Positions 9,078 to 18,578 of a DNA stretch of 64,000 nucleotides are shown one piece after another (position 1 is the stretch's first letter; each line of letters opens with the position of its first letter). The position numbers and the translations under genes were made by a program. Under the pieces are notes generated by a model that was not told where the DNA came from, did not search any database, and saw nothing but the letters and a program-made list of their open reading frames with translations. The stretch comes from Candidatus Hermodarchaeum yapensis (GTDB taxonomy: Archaea > Asgardarchaeota > Hermodarchaeia > Hermodarchaeales > Hermodarchaeaceae), in assembly GCA_016840405.1 (NCBI GenBank), contig JAEOSK010000002.1, positions 1-64,000 on the forward strand, read 5' to 3'.

Positions 9078-10289
9078 GCCATGATACCCGAACACACCCT
9101 CTTCAAGTAACCGACTCTGAAACACATTCGTTTTTTCAATATCAAAGACTTTGCCTAGCTTTCCAGCTGTTATCGGGCCCTCCTTAAGAGGTTCCTTTAA
9201 CGAATGGATAAACAAAATGGACCCTTTACCCATCGCCCTCTCGTTTGCATTTGCTCTTTCAAGGACGTTGTTGATCTGACGCCGTAGCTGGTCCCCACGT
9301 TGATTCAGAGTAACGTATTTCTCCTTATACGATTTGAGGACTTCAAGGGTTGTAAGTCCTGCCGTCATGGTCAAGGGGTGACTGGAGAAGGTTCCACCAC
9401 CTACCCATCGTCCTCCTGGAGCACCAGGAACAGCTAGTGCCATAACATCCTCTCTGCCACCATAGACGCCAATGGGTAGACCGCCTGCCAAGACTTTGCC
9501 ATGGGTTTGGAGATCAGGTTTTACCCCATACAATTGAATTCCGGCAGATCCATAGCAGAGCCGAAATCCAGTGATGATTTCATCAAAGATGAGGAGTATA
9601 TCCCGGGCTTCAGTTTCTTCTCTGAGATAAGGGAGAAATTCAGAATCGGGTTCAATTCCTCCTCCGGCTCCTAGGACCGGTTCGATAACAAGGGCAGCTA
9701 ATTGTTTCCCATGTTTCTTCATGAGAGTATCAACACTTCGCATATCATTGTAATCGAAGGATACACCATTATAGTAGGGGTCGTCCGTGTATGGATACTT
9801 AAGGTGATAGCCGAGAGCGTCATTACCACCGTGCCATCCGCCCCACGCCTTTGCAACTAATTTTCGTCCAGTAAACAAACGTGCTAGTCGGGTTGCATAC
9901 ATGGTGGACTCGCTACCAGTTGTACAAAATCGCATCTTCTCTAACTCGGGGATAGCTTCTTGGATTTTCTCTGCAAATATCACTTGGTCTTCATTCAACG
10001 CACCCAAATGCCAGCCTTCTCGAAGTCGTTGTTCTAAGGCTTGATGGATTTGTGGAGAGTTGTGGCCTAAAATCATACAATAGTGGGTCATCCAGTAATC
10101 GATGTATTCATTCCCGTCCACATCCCAGATATGACTTCCCTCACCACGGTGCATAAATGGTGGATGAGCCTGACAGCTGTTCAATCCAAAGATTCGAATA
10201 TTATGATTGACTCCACCACAAAACACCTTTTGGGCACGTATCCAAAGTTGACTGGAATTTGGAGAGGCCTGTCGGTAGCGTTCAAGCAT
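8976..10289 (-). CDS. Class III aminotransferase, glutamate-1-semialdehyde aminomutase-like
   Basis: 437 residues of the PLP-dependent fold-type I class III family. The Schiff-base lysine is Lys265 in THGKVLAGGLPIG, the PLP Asp is in LLIFDEIITGFR, and TTGSESTMYATRLAR binds phosphate. The spacing matches HemL (glutamate-1-semialdehyde 2,1-aminomutase) better than other transaminases. No haem or tetrapyrrole gene is adjacent, so it may instead act on another amino acid. It lies downstream of the diaminopentanoate dehydrogenase-like gene, from which it is now separated by the mobile element. Confidence 0.75.
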   Translation of the reverse strand: MLERYRQASPNSSQLWIRAQKVFCGGVNHNIRIFGLNSCQAHPPFMHRGEGSHIWDVDGNEYIDYWMTHYCMILGHNSPQIHQALEQRLREGWHLGALNEDQVIFAEKIQEAIPELEKMRFCTTGSESTMYATRLARLFTGRKLVAKAWGGWHGGNDALGYHLKYPYTDDPYYNGVSFDYNDMRSVDTLMKKHGKQLAALVIEPVLGAGGGIEPDSEFLPYLREETEARDILLIFDEIITGFRLCYGSAGIQLYGVKPDLQTHGKVLAGGLPIGVYGGREDVMALAVPGAPGGRWVGGGTFSSHPLTMTAGLTTLEVLKSYKEKYVTLNQRGDQLRRQINNVLERANANERAMGKGSILFIHSLKEPLKEGPITAGKLGKVFDIEKTNVFQSRLLEEGVFGYHGLGVVSFVHTEDDFSKTLNAIENVVTTGTNSVKH

Positions 10290-10350
10290 TCTAAATTCAC
10301 CAATAATGGGTGAATGTGGTGTTTAATCCTTTTAATTTATTTTTCGAGAG

Positions 10351-10374
10351 ATCCCTGTCTTTAAAGATGGGGAT
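10351..10374. repeat. Left-end subterminal hairpin of the IS element
   Basis: The 24 bases fold into an imperfect stem with the palindromic centre CTTTAAAG. Such hairpins near the left end are recognised by the single-strand transposase TnpA in IS200/IS605 elements. Confidence 0.5.
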
Positions 10375-10442
10375 GAATCGCCCAAACAGTTATCTGCACC
10401 CCCAAAAACCAGAAAACCCCCCACGACCTTCCGACCCACAGC

Positions 10443-11780
10443 ATGACTCCGATGCTGCTGACACACAAAATCCTCATCGCTCCCACGCCAGAACAAGCCC
10501 AAGTCCTGTGGGTTTTATCCGAAAAATGTCGTCTTCTCTACAACTTTGCCCTCGCCGAACGCCACCAGCATTGGACCATCAATCGTACAAAGCCGAAGAA
10601 CAAACGCACGCATATTACGTACACACAACAACAAAACACTTTACCCGCCCTCAAAATCAAGTATCCTGAGTATGCCTAGGTCTATTCGAAGGTCCTGCAA
10701 ATGACCTTGCGACGGCTCAATACTGATTACAAAGCCTTTTTTGCCCGTTGGCGCCGTAGAGATCTCAAGGCCCGACCGCCCCGTTTCAAGGGTAAGCAAT
10801 ACTTTACCACCCTGTGCTACAACCAATCAGGTTTCACCCTCTACACAGTTCATAAGCGAATTCGTTTCGCCCACCGCCACCCCTCAGGTGTTGACCTCAC
10901 ATTTGCCCTTCCTTGGGTACCACCCCTTCCCAGCAAAGTCAAACAGGTAGACCTCTTCCAGGATCGACGACGTCGATGGTTTGTCACCATCAGAAGCGAA
11001 GTGGCAATCCCCCAGTATGTGGACAATGGCCGGTATCAAGCCATGGACTTGGGAGTGATCAACTTGGTCACCGCAGTCAACTTGCAAGGAAAATTTGTGC
11101 CAATTCGGAATCATCGGGCGGACCTGTATTGGAAGGGCAAACTTCAGGAGGTACAGTCTCGGCGTGATCATTGTCGGAAGCACAGTAATCGGTGGTGGTT
11201 CTATCAGCGGAAATGGCTTAAGATGCGCTAAAAGCTAACCAACCCGCTGCGGGATTTCCAGCATAAGGTGTCCAAGGTCGTGGCGACGAATACCCGGGCA
11301 AATACCATTGTCATTAGTAATCTTGACGTGAAAGCCATGGTGCGAAAAAAGAAAGCCACGGGTTGTAGGCAGCAAGATGCAGCGACTCGGACGTTACATC
11401 ATTCGATGCAAAACACCGGCTTCTTTGGCCGGTTCGCCGAATTCTTAACCTACAAAGCTAAACAGGTAGGGAAGAGAGTTGTAAGAATTAATGAATCGTA
11501 TACTACATAGACGTGTTGCCGATGTGAACAGGTACATAAGCGGCGCTTGTCCGAGCGGATTATTCAATGCGATTGTGGAATTGGCCTTGACCGTGATCAG
11601 AACGCAGCAGTGAACCTGATGGTTCGGTTCCTATTGCAGCAACCCCCTATGAACGGGGAGTCATTGCAAGATTTCTTGCGTGGCTTGCATCGACAGACAG
11701 CCCTCCCCCAAGTTTTTAGGGGAGTGGACTCGATGGAAGCTCCTGCCTTCATGCAGTGGCAGTTCACACCGAATCCTTGA
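10443..11780 (+). pseudogene. tnpB: TnpB (RuvC-like RNA-guided nuclease) pseudogene with three in-frame stops
   Basis: One reading frame of 446 codons covers a full TnpB: N-terminal helix-turn-helix region, RuvC-like nuclease and zinc finger. It is broken by TAG at 10677-10679, TAA at 11229-11231 and TAG at 11508-11510, with homology continuing in frame across each (for example YA-stop-VYSKVLQ). The first RuvC Asp (MDLGV, codon 11046) and the DRDQNAA motif remain. The usual IE(D/N)L glutamate is replaced by Ser in VISNLDV (codon 11316), and the second zinc pair has shrunk to CDC. The protein would be inactive even if the stops were read through. Confidence 0.85.
11600..11768 (+). ncRNA. Possible omega/reRNA scaffold at the tnpB 3' end
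   Basis: TnpB systems encode their guide-RNA scaffold over the 3' end of tnpB and the right end of the element. Here CTCCCC (11703-11708) and GGGGAG (11719-11724) form a stem, followed by the right-end hairpin CTGCC/GGCAG and TTCAC. The guide would start immediately after, in the 3' end of the neighbouring dehydrogenase gene. The placement follows family knowledge; the 5' limit is a guess. Confidence 0.35.
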
Positions 11781-12801
11781 AGATGCGTTCTGTGTTATGT
11801 GGTGCTGGTATATCCCTCATGGTGTAAAGGCCAGGTTTGGCGTCAATTATTACAGGGATAAGGTTGAGGAGCATGCCAATCGTTGCATGATCGCCATGAA
11901 CGCCACCTTCCATTCGTTGATGAATACTGGGATGACCATCAATTCGGACTTCATCATATGCAGGATCAGCATCAGCATAGGCGTTGAAGTCTAGCGTGAT
12001 GAGGGTCTTTCCTGCTTTTTGGCCGATGGCTCGACTCTTTAGTCCTCGAACCATCCCTTTTTCAACCGTAGCAAAGGGGGTCACGATTTTCTTATCGGCA
12101 ATCACTGGTTCGGGAGGTAGTTCTTCGACATGTTCTAAGCCCATGTTAAGGGTGTCACCTATCATCTGTAGCGATTCAACCAATCCCACATGACCGGTAA
12201 TTGCTCCTGTGGAGATGGCATGCTCAAAGTCTTGTTTGGTCATACCGGTGCCTATTTTCTTCTGGAATGCTGCACGCCGTGAGCTGGAGTTCATATTTCG
12301 TGTTACATGAATGGTTTCCACATGCTGAATGGGGGCTGAGAGGAAGATTGGTAACAGGTCCATCAGGAATCCGGGGTTAATGCCAGTGCCTAGAATCGAT
12401 TTCTTTGTCTTTTGTCCCATTTCATCAAGTTTCTTTGAGAGTTCTGGGTTTTTCTCATATGGGAATGATAATTCTTCGCAGAGTGAAAGGACATCCATCC
12501 CAGCATTCAAGCAATCTGAGATGGTGGGAACCACTTTAGCGAGTGCTGATGAAGTTGAAACTATCGCCACGTCAGCAGGATTATCCTTGAAATCAGATAG
12601 GACTTGTTGGAGATCATCTCGAATAGTAAGAGTAGAATCAATTTCACCCTCGATTAAATCTGATAATCGTTTACCCTTCAACTCGGGATTAACGTCTACA
12701 ACGGCATCGAGTTGCAGATTCTCTCGTTGGATAATAGCTTTAGCAATTGAGCGACCCAATGTTCCAAAGCCGATTTGGATTACGCGGAATGGTTTAGGCA
12801 T
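11764..12801 (-). CDS. NAD(P)-dependent 2,4-diaminopentanoate dehydrogenase-like protein
   Basis: 345 residues. The N-terminal Rossmann motif is QIGFGTLGRSIAKA. The C-terminal half ends GGVHGDHATIGMLLN and PGLYTMRDIPAP, both typical of the DapB-related family that includes 2,4-diaminopentanoate dehydrogenase of ornithine breakdown. The family works on various amines, so the substrate is open. Its last codons (FKDSV-stop) and the stop at 11764-11766 fall in the right end of the IS element, so the insertion has probably supplied a new C-terminus; only a few residues seem affected. It lies 73 bases downstream of cdhD. Confidence 0.7.
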   Translation of the reverse strand: MPKPFRVIQIGFGTLGRSIAKAIIQRENLQLDAVVDVNPELKGKRLSDLIEGEIDSTLTIRDDLQQVLSDFKDNPADVAIVSTSSALAKVVPTISDCLNAGMDVLSLCEELSFPYEKNPELSKKLDEMGQKTKKSILGTGINPGFLMDLLPIFLSAPIQHVETIHVTRNMNSSSRRAAFQKKIGTGMTKQDFEHAISTGAITGHVGLVESLQMIGDTLNMGLEHVEELPPEPVIADKKIVTPFATVEKGMVRGLKSRAIGQKAGKTLITLDFNAYADADPAYDEVRIDGHPSIHQRMEGGVHGDHATIGMLLNLIPVIIDAKPGLYTMRDIPAPHNTERIFKDSV

Positions 12802-12874
12802 GATTGCATTCAGTAAAAAAGGTGCTTAAAAGCTGTTTCGATGAATTATTTCTCTGAATGCGGTGAATTTTTGG

Positions 12875-14227
12875 CTAATTTGTTGGAAGCGCTAATTTTG
12901 TCCAGTCAACGAAGTCTTCACGTTTCCGGTCAATACGAGTACTGAGCCAGCTAATGAGGTCGTGAACGGTTTTGATTGCTGCGGGATGCATCATCATAAA
13001 GACATCAACACCAGCAAGGAGGAACATGAGTGCTGTGGTGCTTTCCCAGATGGGTCCCCGAAGCTCACGAGGTCCAAGTTCAGGTCTTTTCATCCAGGCC
13101 TCACGGGCTGCCCAAGCATTCGTCGTACCACTGCTTAAGGGGAACTGGAGTTCTTCATCACCAATTATACCTGCAAGGCGCATACGTTCCATGATAGTAA
13201 AGCTGTACTCTGCACCATACCCCAATGCAGCAGTAGTTGGGTCAATGATAATCTGGTCAGGTGTGATGTAATCAAGTAGTCGACGGTTGAGCTCCTTTTG
13301 TTGATTGATGTCAATACTTGTCCAGGAAAGGACAAGTTGGTCATGAGCCTTTGCGGCTTTTGCAACTGGCTCCCACATATCGACCGTAGCCGAAGCTAGG
13401 AGGACCCGTTCGCCCTCGGCAACTTCGGCAGCCAATGATAGGACTTCTGCGTCCCTGGCAGGATCACCTGAAGCACCCACAATAATTGGCACCTTCACTG
13501 CCTGTAAGACGTTTTCTAAGCCTTTCATGGCTTCTTTGGCACTTGTATCCTTGAGGAGGGGATCTGTACTAATCATATGATAGGTGATGAGGTCTGCACC
13601 AAATTTGTCAATGACTAGCCTTGCCCACTCAGCAGGGTCATCCATAACATCATCGTAGTGCATGCGTACAGCTTTCGCAAGCTTGATGCGCATATCAAAG
13701 ACGTCAGCTGCAACTACGGGGGGATGCTTGGGCGGGGCTTGGAAAAGGTTCCATGCTGGACCCTTATGTCCGCCAACAGTGATGGTCTTACTCCGTGATC
13801 CTCCATTACCTTTCGTTGCACCAAGGGTGATTTCACGAATCTGACCCGAATACTCGGTGAGTGGCGCTTTAAAGCGAGCTTTCAGCAGTTCTGCTGGGCG
13901 AGTTGGCACTGGAATAGCAGGTATAGGCATTGTTGATTGACCCGTTGGAAGTTGCACCTGCATTCCTAACGCTGCGAGCATTTGCTGAGCGAATTGTTGT
14001 ACTGCAATAGCGTTTTGGGCAAGAAATTGTCGGGCTTGGTCAGACATGCCTGCTCCAGCGCCAGGTGGTACAGTGACTTCGAGTTCGTCGACATCAATGG
14101 TCATGTCTACCAGTTCGAGTTCCTCAAACTTCCCAAAGAGGGCTTCCAGTGGACCGAGGATTCCCAATTCGGGGTTGTCGGTGGAGACTGTGAGTTCACT
14201 TTTTTCTTTATTCTTCTCAGGCGACAT
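12875..14227 (-). CDS. cdhD: Corrinoid iron-sulfur protein small subunit, CODH/ACS delta
   Basis: 450 residues. CdhD forms, with CdhE, the corrinoid protein that carries the methyl group from tetrahydro(methano)pterin to the A cluster of CdhC. The N-terminal third is acidic and linker-like (MSPEKNKEK start, Pro/Gln-rich 70-115), followed by a TIM-barrel with VGGHKGPAWNLF, VIDKFGADLITYHM, IIVGASGDPARD and IIDPTTAALGYG. Fourth gene of the cdhA-B-C-D operon, 12 bases after cdhC. The gamma subunit gene cdhE, often next to it, is absent. Confidence 0.92.
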   Translation of the reverse strand: MSPEKNKEKSELTVSTDNPELGILGPLEALFGKFEELELVDMTIDVDELEVTVPPGAGAGMSDQARQFLAQNAIAVQQFAQQMLAALGMQVQLPTGQSTMPIPAIPVPTRPAELLKARFKAPLTEYSGQIREITLGATKGNGGSRSKTITVGGHKGPAWNLFQAPPKHPPVVAADVFDMRIKLAKAVRMHYDDVMDDPAEWARLVIDKFGADLITYHMISTDPLLKDTSAKEAMKGLENVLQAVKVPIIVGASGDPARDAEVLSLAAEVAEGERVLLASATVDMWEPVAKAAKAHDQLVLSWTSIDINQQKELNRRLLDYITPDQIIIDPTTAALGYGAEYSFTIMERMRLAGIIGDEELQFPLSSGTTNAWAAREAWMKRPELGPRELRGPIWESTTALMFLLAGVDVFMMMHPAAIKTVHDLISWLSTRIDRKREDFVDWTKLALPTN

Positions 14228-14239
14228 TATTCATCGCCT

Positions 14240-15673
14240 CTACGATTTTTTGCCCTTCTGATCTAGGCGTTTAATAATGACTTTCTCTGCATAAATTTTC
14301 GCGTTCTTAAAGATGATTTGGAATCCAGGACCACCGCCAGTTGCGGGCACCATCGTTGTCATTTGACCGGGCATCATGAAGGGTTGAGTCTGTTGACCTG
14401 CAGGCATGATTTCTTCCTGACGTTCTTCCTCTTCCAATCGCGCGGCAGCACCAGTCTCAACCCAGCGCTCAGCAACTGGGTGATGGTGGTCTTTAAGATA
14501 GGATTTCAATTCATCAATGCTAGATACGTCATTCTCAGTCGGGATAATATCTCGTAAATTCTCGGGCATGAAGTCATAGACCCGATCCTTTATGGCTTTG
14601 GGCAACCAGACAATCCGCTCCCACCCACCATCCACTTGAAGGAATTTTGGAGAGCGCATATATTCAATTGAAACGCCATGAAAACCAGGAATTTGACGTC
14701 CACCAGCTGTGGAATCTGCCATTGTGGAGAATGGAAGTCCATTCACGGCGTTTCCCTTATAGTCACGATGGACAAGTCCAAGACCATCGACTTCTGGGAT
14801 TACAAAGGCAATCGCTTCGAAACATCCACAACTAGTGTGCGGTTTTTCAAATGCACTGTACAAACAGACATCGGTTACTGCGCCTAGAGTTTTTTCTTTG
14901 TATGCCTGATTTACTCCCTCATATTCTCCCTTATATTCGTCAATGGGTGCTCCTTTTTCGATTGCAAATAAGGGTCCCTTTGGGTCCACTCGTGCAGCGG
15001 CGCGCCCGTCAAACCAACTAATTGCACCACAATTTGCATATCGTTGTGCAGTGATTGTGCAACAATGGGTAGGTGCGAAGCTCTGGCAGAGGGTGCAGCC
15101 ATAGAAGACATCAACTTCTTCATCTTTGAGGCCACGGGCACGTGCATCACGTTCGTCATAGCGGATGATGGCTTTATCATACTGTTCCGCGATTTTATCT
15201 GGGTCGGTGATGAAGGTGACCTGGATCTTTTCGATGATGGGAAGTTCGCTTTTATAGAGGCGCTCATAGACCTGACCCATGAGTTTGAAGGTATTGAGCC
15301 CTTTTTGGAAAGATTTCTTGCTAATCCGAATCCAGATGTCGTAGCGCTGGTTGAGGTGCATAACACCTTCCATGAAGTTTGTATATTCGTGAACGTGACG
15401 TTCAAGAACACCTTCTAAATCTTCTTCAACTTCCTTACCGGCGACTTCAATGAGGATACCTAGGGGATGGGCTCCACCTTCTTCGAGGTCTTTAAGGTCA
15501 GGACCAATGATCTCAACTTTGCCATCTTCGATTTCGTTCATCTTTTTGGTGACAACCAATTCGAATTTCTTTTCAATCTTGGGTCCACCAAGTTCAACTT
15601 GCATGTCAGCTTTTCGAATGCGTTCGCCTTCGAAGACGACACCGACAGCTACTGGTAAGTCTTCAAATGACAT
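14240..15673 (-). CDS. cdhC: Acetyl-CoA synthase, CODH/ACS beta subunit
   Basis: 477 residues. CdhC joins CO, a methyl group from the corrinoid protein and CoA into acetyl-CoA at the Ni-Ni-[4Fe-4S] A cluster. All A-cluster cysteines are visible: C193 and C196 in GCTLCQ, C205 in THCC, C282 and C284 in SCGCFE. As in other archaeal CdhC, the bacterial N-terminal domain is missing. The C-terminal tail is Met/Pro/Gln-rich (MMPGQMTTM). Its ATG follows the cdhB stop without a gap, with GGAGGT about ten bases upstream inside cdhB. Confidence 0.95.
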   Translation of the reverse strand: MSFEDLPVAVGVVFEGERIRKADMQVELGGPKIEKKFELVVTKKMNEIEDGKVEIIGPDLKDLEEGGAHPLGILIEVAGKEVEEDLEGVLERHVHEYTNFMEGVMHLNQRYDIWIRISKKSFQKGLNTFKLMGQVYERLYKSELPIIEKIQVTFITDPDKIAEQYDKAIIRYDERDARARGLKDEEVDVFYGCTLCQSFAPTHCCTITAQRYANCGAISWFDGRAAARVDPKGPLFAIEKGAPIDEYKGEYEGVNQAYKEKTLGAVTDVCLYSAFEKPHTSCGCFEAIAFVIPEVDGLGLVHRDYKGNAVNGLPFSTMADSTAGGRQIPGFHGVSIEYMRSPKFLQVDGGWERIVWLPKAIKDRVYDFMPENLRDIIPTENDVSSIDELKSYLKDHHHPVAERWVETGAAARLEEEERQEEIMPAGQQTQPFMMPGQMTTMVPATGGGPGFQIIFKNAKIYAEKVIIKRLDQKGKKS

Positions 15674-16219
15674 TTACTTTGTACCTCCTAAAATAGATAG
15701 GATTTCTTTGAGGGCATCATTCCATTTTTGTTTCTTGAGGTTTGGAAAGCTCCACGTTGCATGAGGTTGGAAATAACGACCGAGAGTAATGGTCTTGATT
15801 TGAGGGGCGAAGTTAATGAGCGCAGACAACATAAGCCATTCCATGTAGTATGGATATCCGAAGGTCATGACAAGGTCATGGGGTCCTTTCTTCGGAGCAA
15901 CCATCCAGTCGGGATCTTGAAGTTTTCCAGCGATTTCCATTACTCCGTGTGAGTAAACATTGTCAAAGTTCTTCTCTTTGAATGCTTTGATGGTGTTTGA
16001 TGTGGCAACGACTGGTATCTTTGCAGCTGTGGAAAGTTCAATGAAGTAGTCAATCATAGATTTTTTCCGCGTCTTTTCTGTTAGTGCGTTTGCACCTACT
16101 ATCAGAAGTGGGTGTTTTGCTTTTTTGAGAAGGGCTCCCACAACTACGGGTTTTTTGAGTTCTTGGGCTTTAGTTGGTCCGCAGACTTCAGCGGTTTGCC
16201 AGGGTTCAGCTCGCATCAT
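15674..16219 (-). CDS. cdhB: CODH/ACS epsilon subunit
   Basis: About 181 residues. CdhB binds tightly to CdhA in the archaeal CO dehydrogenase and has a Rossmann-like fold (LLIVGANAL near the N-terminus, VMTFGYPYYMEW later). I place the start at ATG 16217-16219, one base after the cdhA stop, because GGAGGT at 16230-16235 sits ten bases upstream; earlier GTG/ATG codons would overlap cdhA. The same arrangement recurs at the cdhB-cdhC junction, which suggests coupled translation. Confidence 0.9.
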   Translation of the reverse strand: MMRAEPWQTAEVCGPTKAQELKKPVVVGALLKKAKHPLLIVGANALTEKTRKKSMIDYFIELSTAAKIPVVATSNTIKAFKEKNFDNVYSHGVMEIAGKLQDPDWMVAPKKGPHDLVMTFGYPYYMEWLMLSALINFAPQIKTITLGRYFQPHATWSFPNLKKQKWNDALKEILSILGGTK

Positions 16220-16220
16220 T

Positions 16221-18578
16221 TTACTTGCTACCTCCATTGCCACCGAACACCATTCGTTTCAATAGCGTCGGATCTGGAATGGGTCGTTCTTTCCACTTGT
16301 TTTCCTTCATCTGAGCATGAATTTTGTCTTTAAGAGTGATAGGAATATCTGTTTCTCTCCGAATAAACGTGTGAACATCATCGGGGAAGTAACCTTTGTA
16401 TCTCTCGTGTAGATCGATGTAATGGCTCAGTTTAATTGCTCGACCTCTAGCAGTGTCGTTTGGTCGGATAGCTAATTTGGCAGTTAGTACCATGCATTCC
16501 TCCATGTTTTCTACAGCATAGAACAGGTGTTCGGGACCTGGAGCAATTTGAACTTCGTTCCCTGTTCGAGCATCGTATACCATCCAGTCCTTTGCTCGAT
16601 CAGCGCGACCTAATAGCATTCGACGATATTTAGCCCCGTGTGGACCAACAATAACTGGAACGCCGAGTCGCCAGAAACCAGAAGCAATTGAAGCAGCTTT
16701 CTGTGACATAGCACCCCAAGAGATTCCGACAGCTCCCACTCGATTGTGTATGTAGTCCGCGATTTCTTCGTAGTTTCCACGTAGGTTACGTTTGGCGAAG
16801 ATGCTCGCAATTTTTATGGCTGCACCTGCGATGTGGGGGTTTGACACACAAGATCCAACATTTACAACACCACCGGCATCAAAGTGACCTGAGCGACGTT
16901 CGTAGATACTTTTCCCTTCATCGTCTTTGATAGTGCCCACAGTCATTGCTGCACATCCAGATAATACGATAATGAAGCGACGTTGAGCAAATTCCTCGCA
17001 CATGTCATGGATGGCACGTCCTCCATCGGGGTAGTTGGCACATCCTACATGCGCGATAACACCGGGAATTTCTCCGAAAACAACGGGTTGTCCAACGGCC
17101 CGGATTTCGGTATCTTTGATTGCCCCACGCCCAGTGCGAACTAGGTAGCTCTCATTCATCCAACGGTCTTTAGCAGCGGTTACCATCCAGCTATGGAGAT
17201 CGTATTCATTTGGGCAAGCGGACTCACACCGGGCACAACCGATACATTCATCATAGACATCACCTAGAGGACCGAAATTCGCTTCTTGTGCGGCAAGGAC
17301 CGCTTCCATAATTGGTTGGTCATTTGGACATGCCCGTCGACATTCCGAGCATTGACGACATGCTTGAGCGAGTTCTTGGATTTTCTTTTTACTTGGGAGT
17401 GAGGTCTTACCTTTGCGTTTCGGTTTCACGGCAATAGCTGTTTTCACCACTACTTCGCCAACCTTATTATGGTCACCTATAAACACTCCAGGCACTTTAA
17501 ATGAAACAAGGTCAGCGACGATGTCATCGACATCATCATTTGTGCGGTCTGGTAAACCCATACAGGATTTATCGCAAGTGGCGATTACTGGGGCGTTCAC
17601 TTTCTGAGCATGTTGGGCAATATCGGTACGAATACACTGTTCATCTACGACAACAACGTCAGCTATGCCACTCCTTACAAAGCGGAGCTGCCAGGAAATT
17701 GGACCTACAATTTTGGCTTTAGCATCATGACGTGTTATGTCCCAGGCAGTACAACAAATTCCACTGACATCGAGTTTATTTTGAAGGTTATGTTCCATAG
17801 CGTAGTCAGTGATAGCTGCAGCAGGGACAACATTGTGTCCAATGCACAGGATATTGGCCTTAGACTGATCCATCGAAGCCATACCTGCTTCAACTAGAGG
17901 TGCCTCAGGATCAGATTGAGGAAAGCCCATCGTAGAAATCTGCACCAAATCGGCAATCTCCATTCCTACTTGATCGACCATTCCTGCATGAAAGGCCTTG
18001 GATTCAAAATCTATCCAACTACCTTCCTGTCCTGTATGGACTGCCGAGAGGGTATGAGTTAATTGTGTTTCACAATAGTCGAGAATCGATGAGGCATCAT
18101 CAAGTGTACGTGGTCGAATTCCAGTCACTAATCGAGACACAGGTGCTTCAATATCCACACCTTCTCCCTGTGTCAATTGATATCGCGGACCAAATTCATG
18201 AATCAAGTGATCAACTAGATGTCGAGCATGCGCCAAGTGTGCTGCACACCCAATATTGCAAGCAGCCAACACAATTCGCGCTGACTGCGCCTTAATATCT
18301 AAACCACATGCTCCTCGTTTTCCCCCCGTCAAATCGCATTTTCCGAATGTACAAAGGCAGCATAGTTGACATGCTGGCATGTATGATGGTTCGTACTTTG
18401 TGAGGAGTTTGTGGTCCCAGTCACGAAGAGTTGTGACGCCTGGCATGGGTGTGGGTCCCATAGGCTCGTCCCAATCTTCATCGATGACTTTGCCGATGGT
18501 GACTTCGACGTTTCGGAAGGACCCGAATCCGGTGTCGAGTTTATCGGCTTTGATTCGTGCTCGTTTTTGTTCTGTCAA
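16221..18578 (-). CDS. cdhA: CO dehydrogenase, CODH/ACS alpha subunit
   Basis: 785 residues, the usual length for the archaeal alpha subunit. It interconverts CO2 and CO at a Ni-Fe-S C cluster and passes CO to CdhC. N-terminal cysteines C70, C73/C74, C76, C81 and C91 match the B/D-cluster region. A two-cluster ferredoxin domain unique to archaeal CdhA lies at C407-C417 (CRQCSECRRACPN) and C445-C455 (CIGCARCESACPN). Later Cys motifs (HVGCANY, LSGCAAM, VGSCVSN) include the C-cluster ligands. First gene of the operon; start TTG at 18576-18578 with GGTTGAT upstream. Confidence 0.95.
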   Translation of the reverse strand: MTEQKRARIKADKLDTGFGSFRNVEVTIGKVIDEDWDEPMGPTPMPGVTTLRDWDHKLLTKYEPSYMPACQLCCLCTFGKCDLTGGKRGACGLDIKAQSARIVLAACNIGCAAHLAHARHLVDHLIHEFGPRYQLTQGEGVDIEAPVSRLVTGIRPRTLDDASSILDYCETQLTHTLSAVHTGQEGSWIDFESKAFHAGMVDQVGMEIADLVQISTMGFPQSDPEAPLVEAGMASMDQSKANILCIGHNVVPAAAITDYAMEHNLQNKLDVSGICCTAWDITRHDAKAKIVGPISWQLRFVRSGIADVVVVDEQCIRTDIAQHAQKVNAPVIATCDKSCMGLPDRTNDDVDDIVADLVSFKVPGVFIGDHNKVGEVVVKTAIAVKPKRKGKTSLPSKKKIQELAQACRQCSECRRACPNDQPIMEAVLAAQEANFGPLGDVYDECIGCARCESACPNEYDLHSWMVTAAKDRWMNESYLVRTGRGAIKDTEIRAVGQPVVFGEIPGVIAHVGCANYPDGGRAIHDMCEEFAQRRFIIVLSGCAAMTVGTIKDDEGKSIYERRSGHFDAGGVVNVGSCVSNPHIAGAAIKIASIFAKRNLRGNYEEIADYIHNRVGAVGISWGAMSQKAASIASGFWRLGVPVIVGPHGAKYRRMLLGRADRAKDWMVYDARTGNEVQIAPGPEHLFYAVENMEECMVLTAKLAIRPNDTARGRAIKLSHYIDLHERYKGYFPDDVHTFIRRETDIPITLKDKIHAQMKENKWKERPIPDPTLLKRMVFGGNGGSK

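Larger units (their letters stand above)
10310..11770 (+). mobile_element. Decayed IS200/IS605-type element carrying only tnpB
   Basis: A TnpB gene is bounded by subterminal hairpins typical of this family. On the left, ATCCCTGTCTTT and AAAGATGGGGAT (10351-10374) pair with mismatches. On the right, CTGCC/GGCAG (11743-11747 and 11758-11762) sits in a GAAGC...TTCAC end typical of these elements. No tnpA is present, so it resembles the tnpB-only IS1341 group and would have needed a transposase in trans. It sits between two minus-strand genes. Exact borders are inferred, not proven, since these elements make no target duplication. Confidence 0.6.

Noticed and set aside
10310-10669. 119-codon frame at the left end of the IS element
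   Set aside because: It crosses the left-end hairpin and overlaps the TnpB frame, which carries the real homology.
14911-15411. 166-codon minus-strand frame inside cdhC
   Set aside because: Alternative frame of a highly conserved gene; Ser/Lys-rich low-complexity translation.
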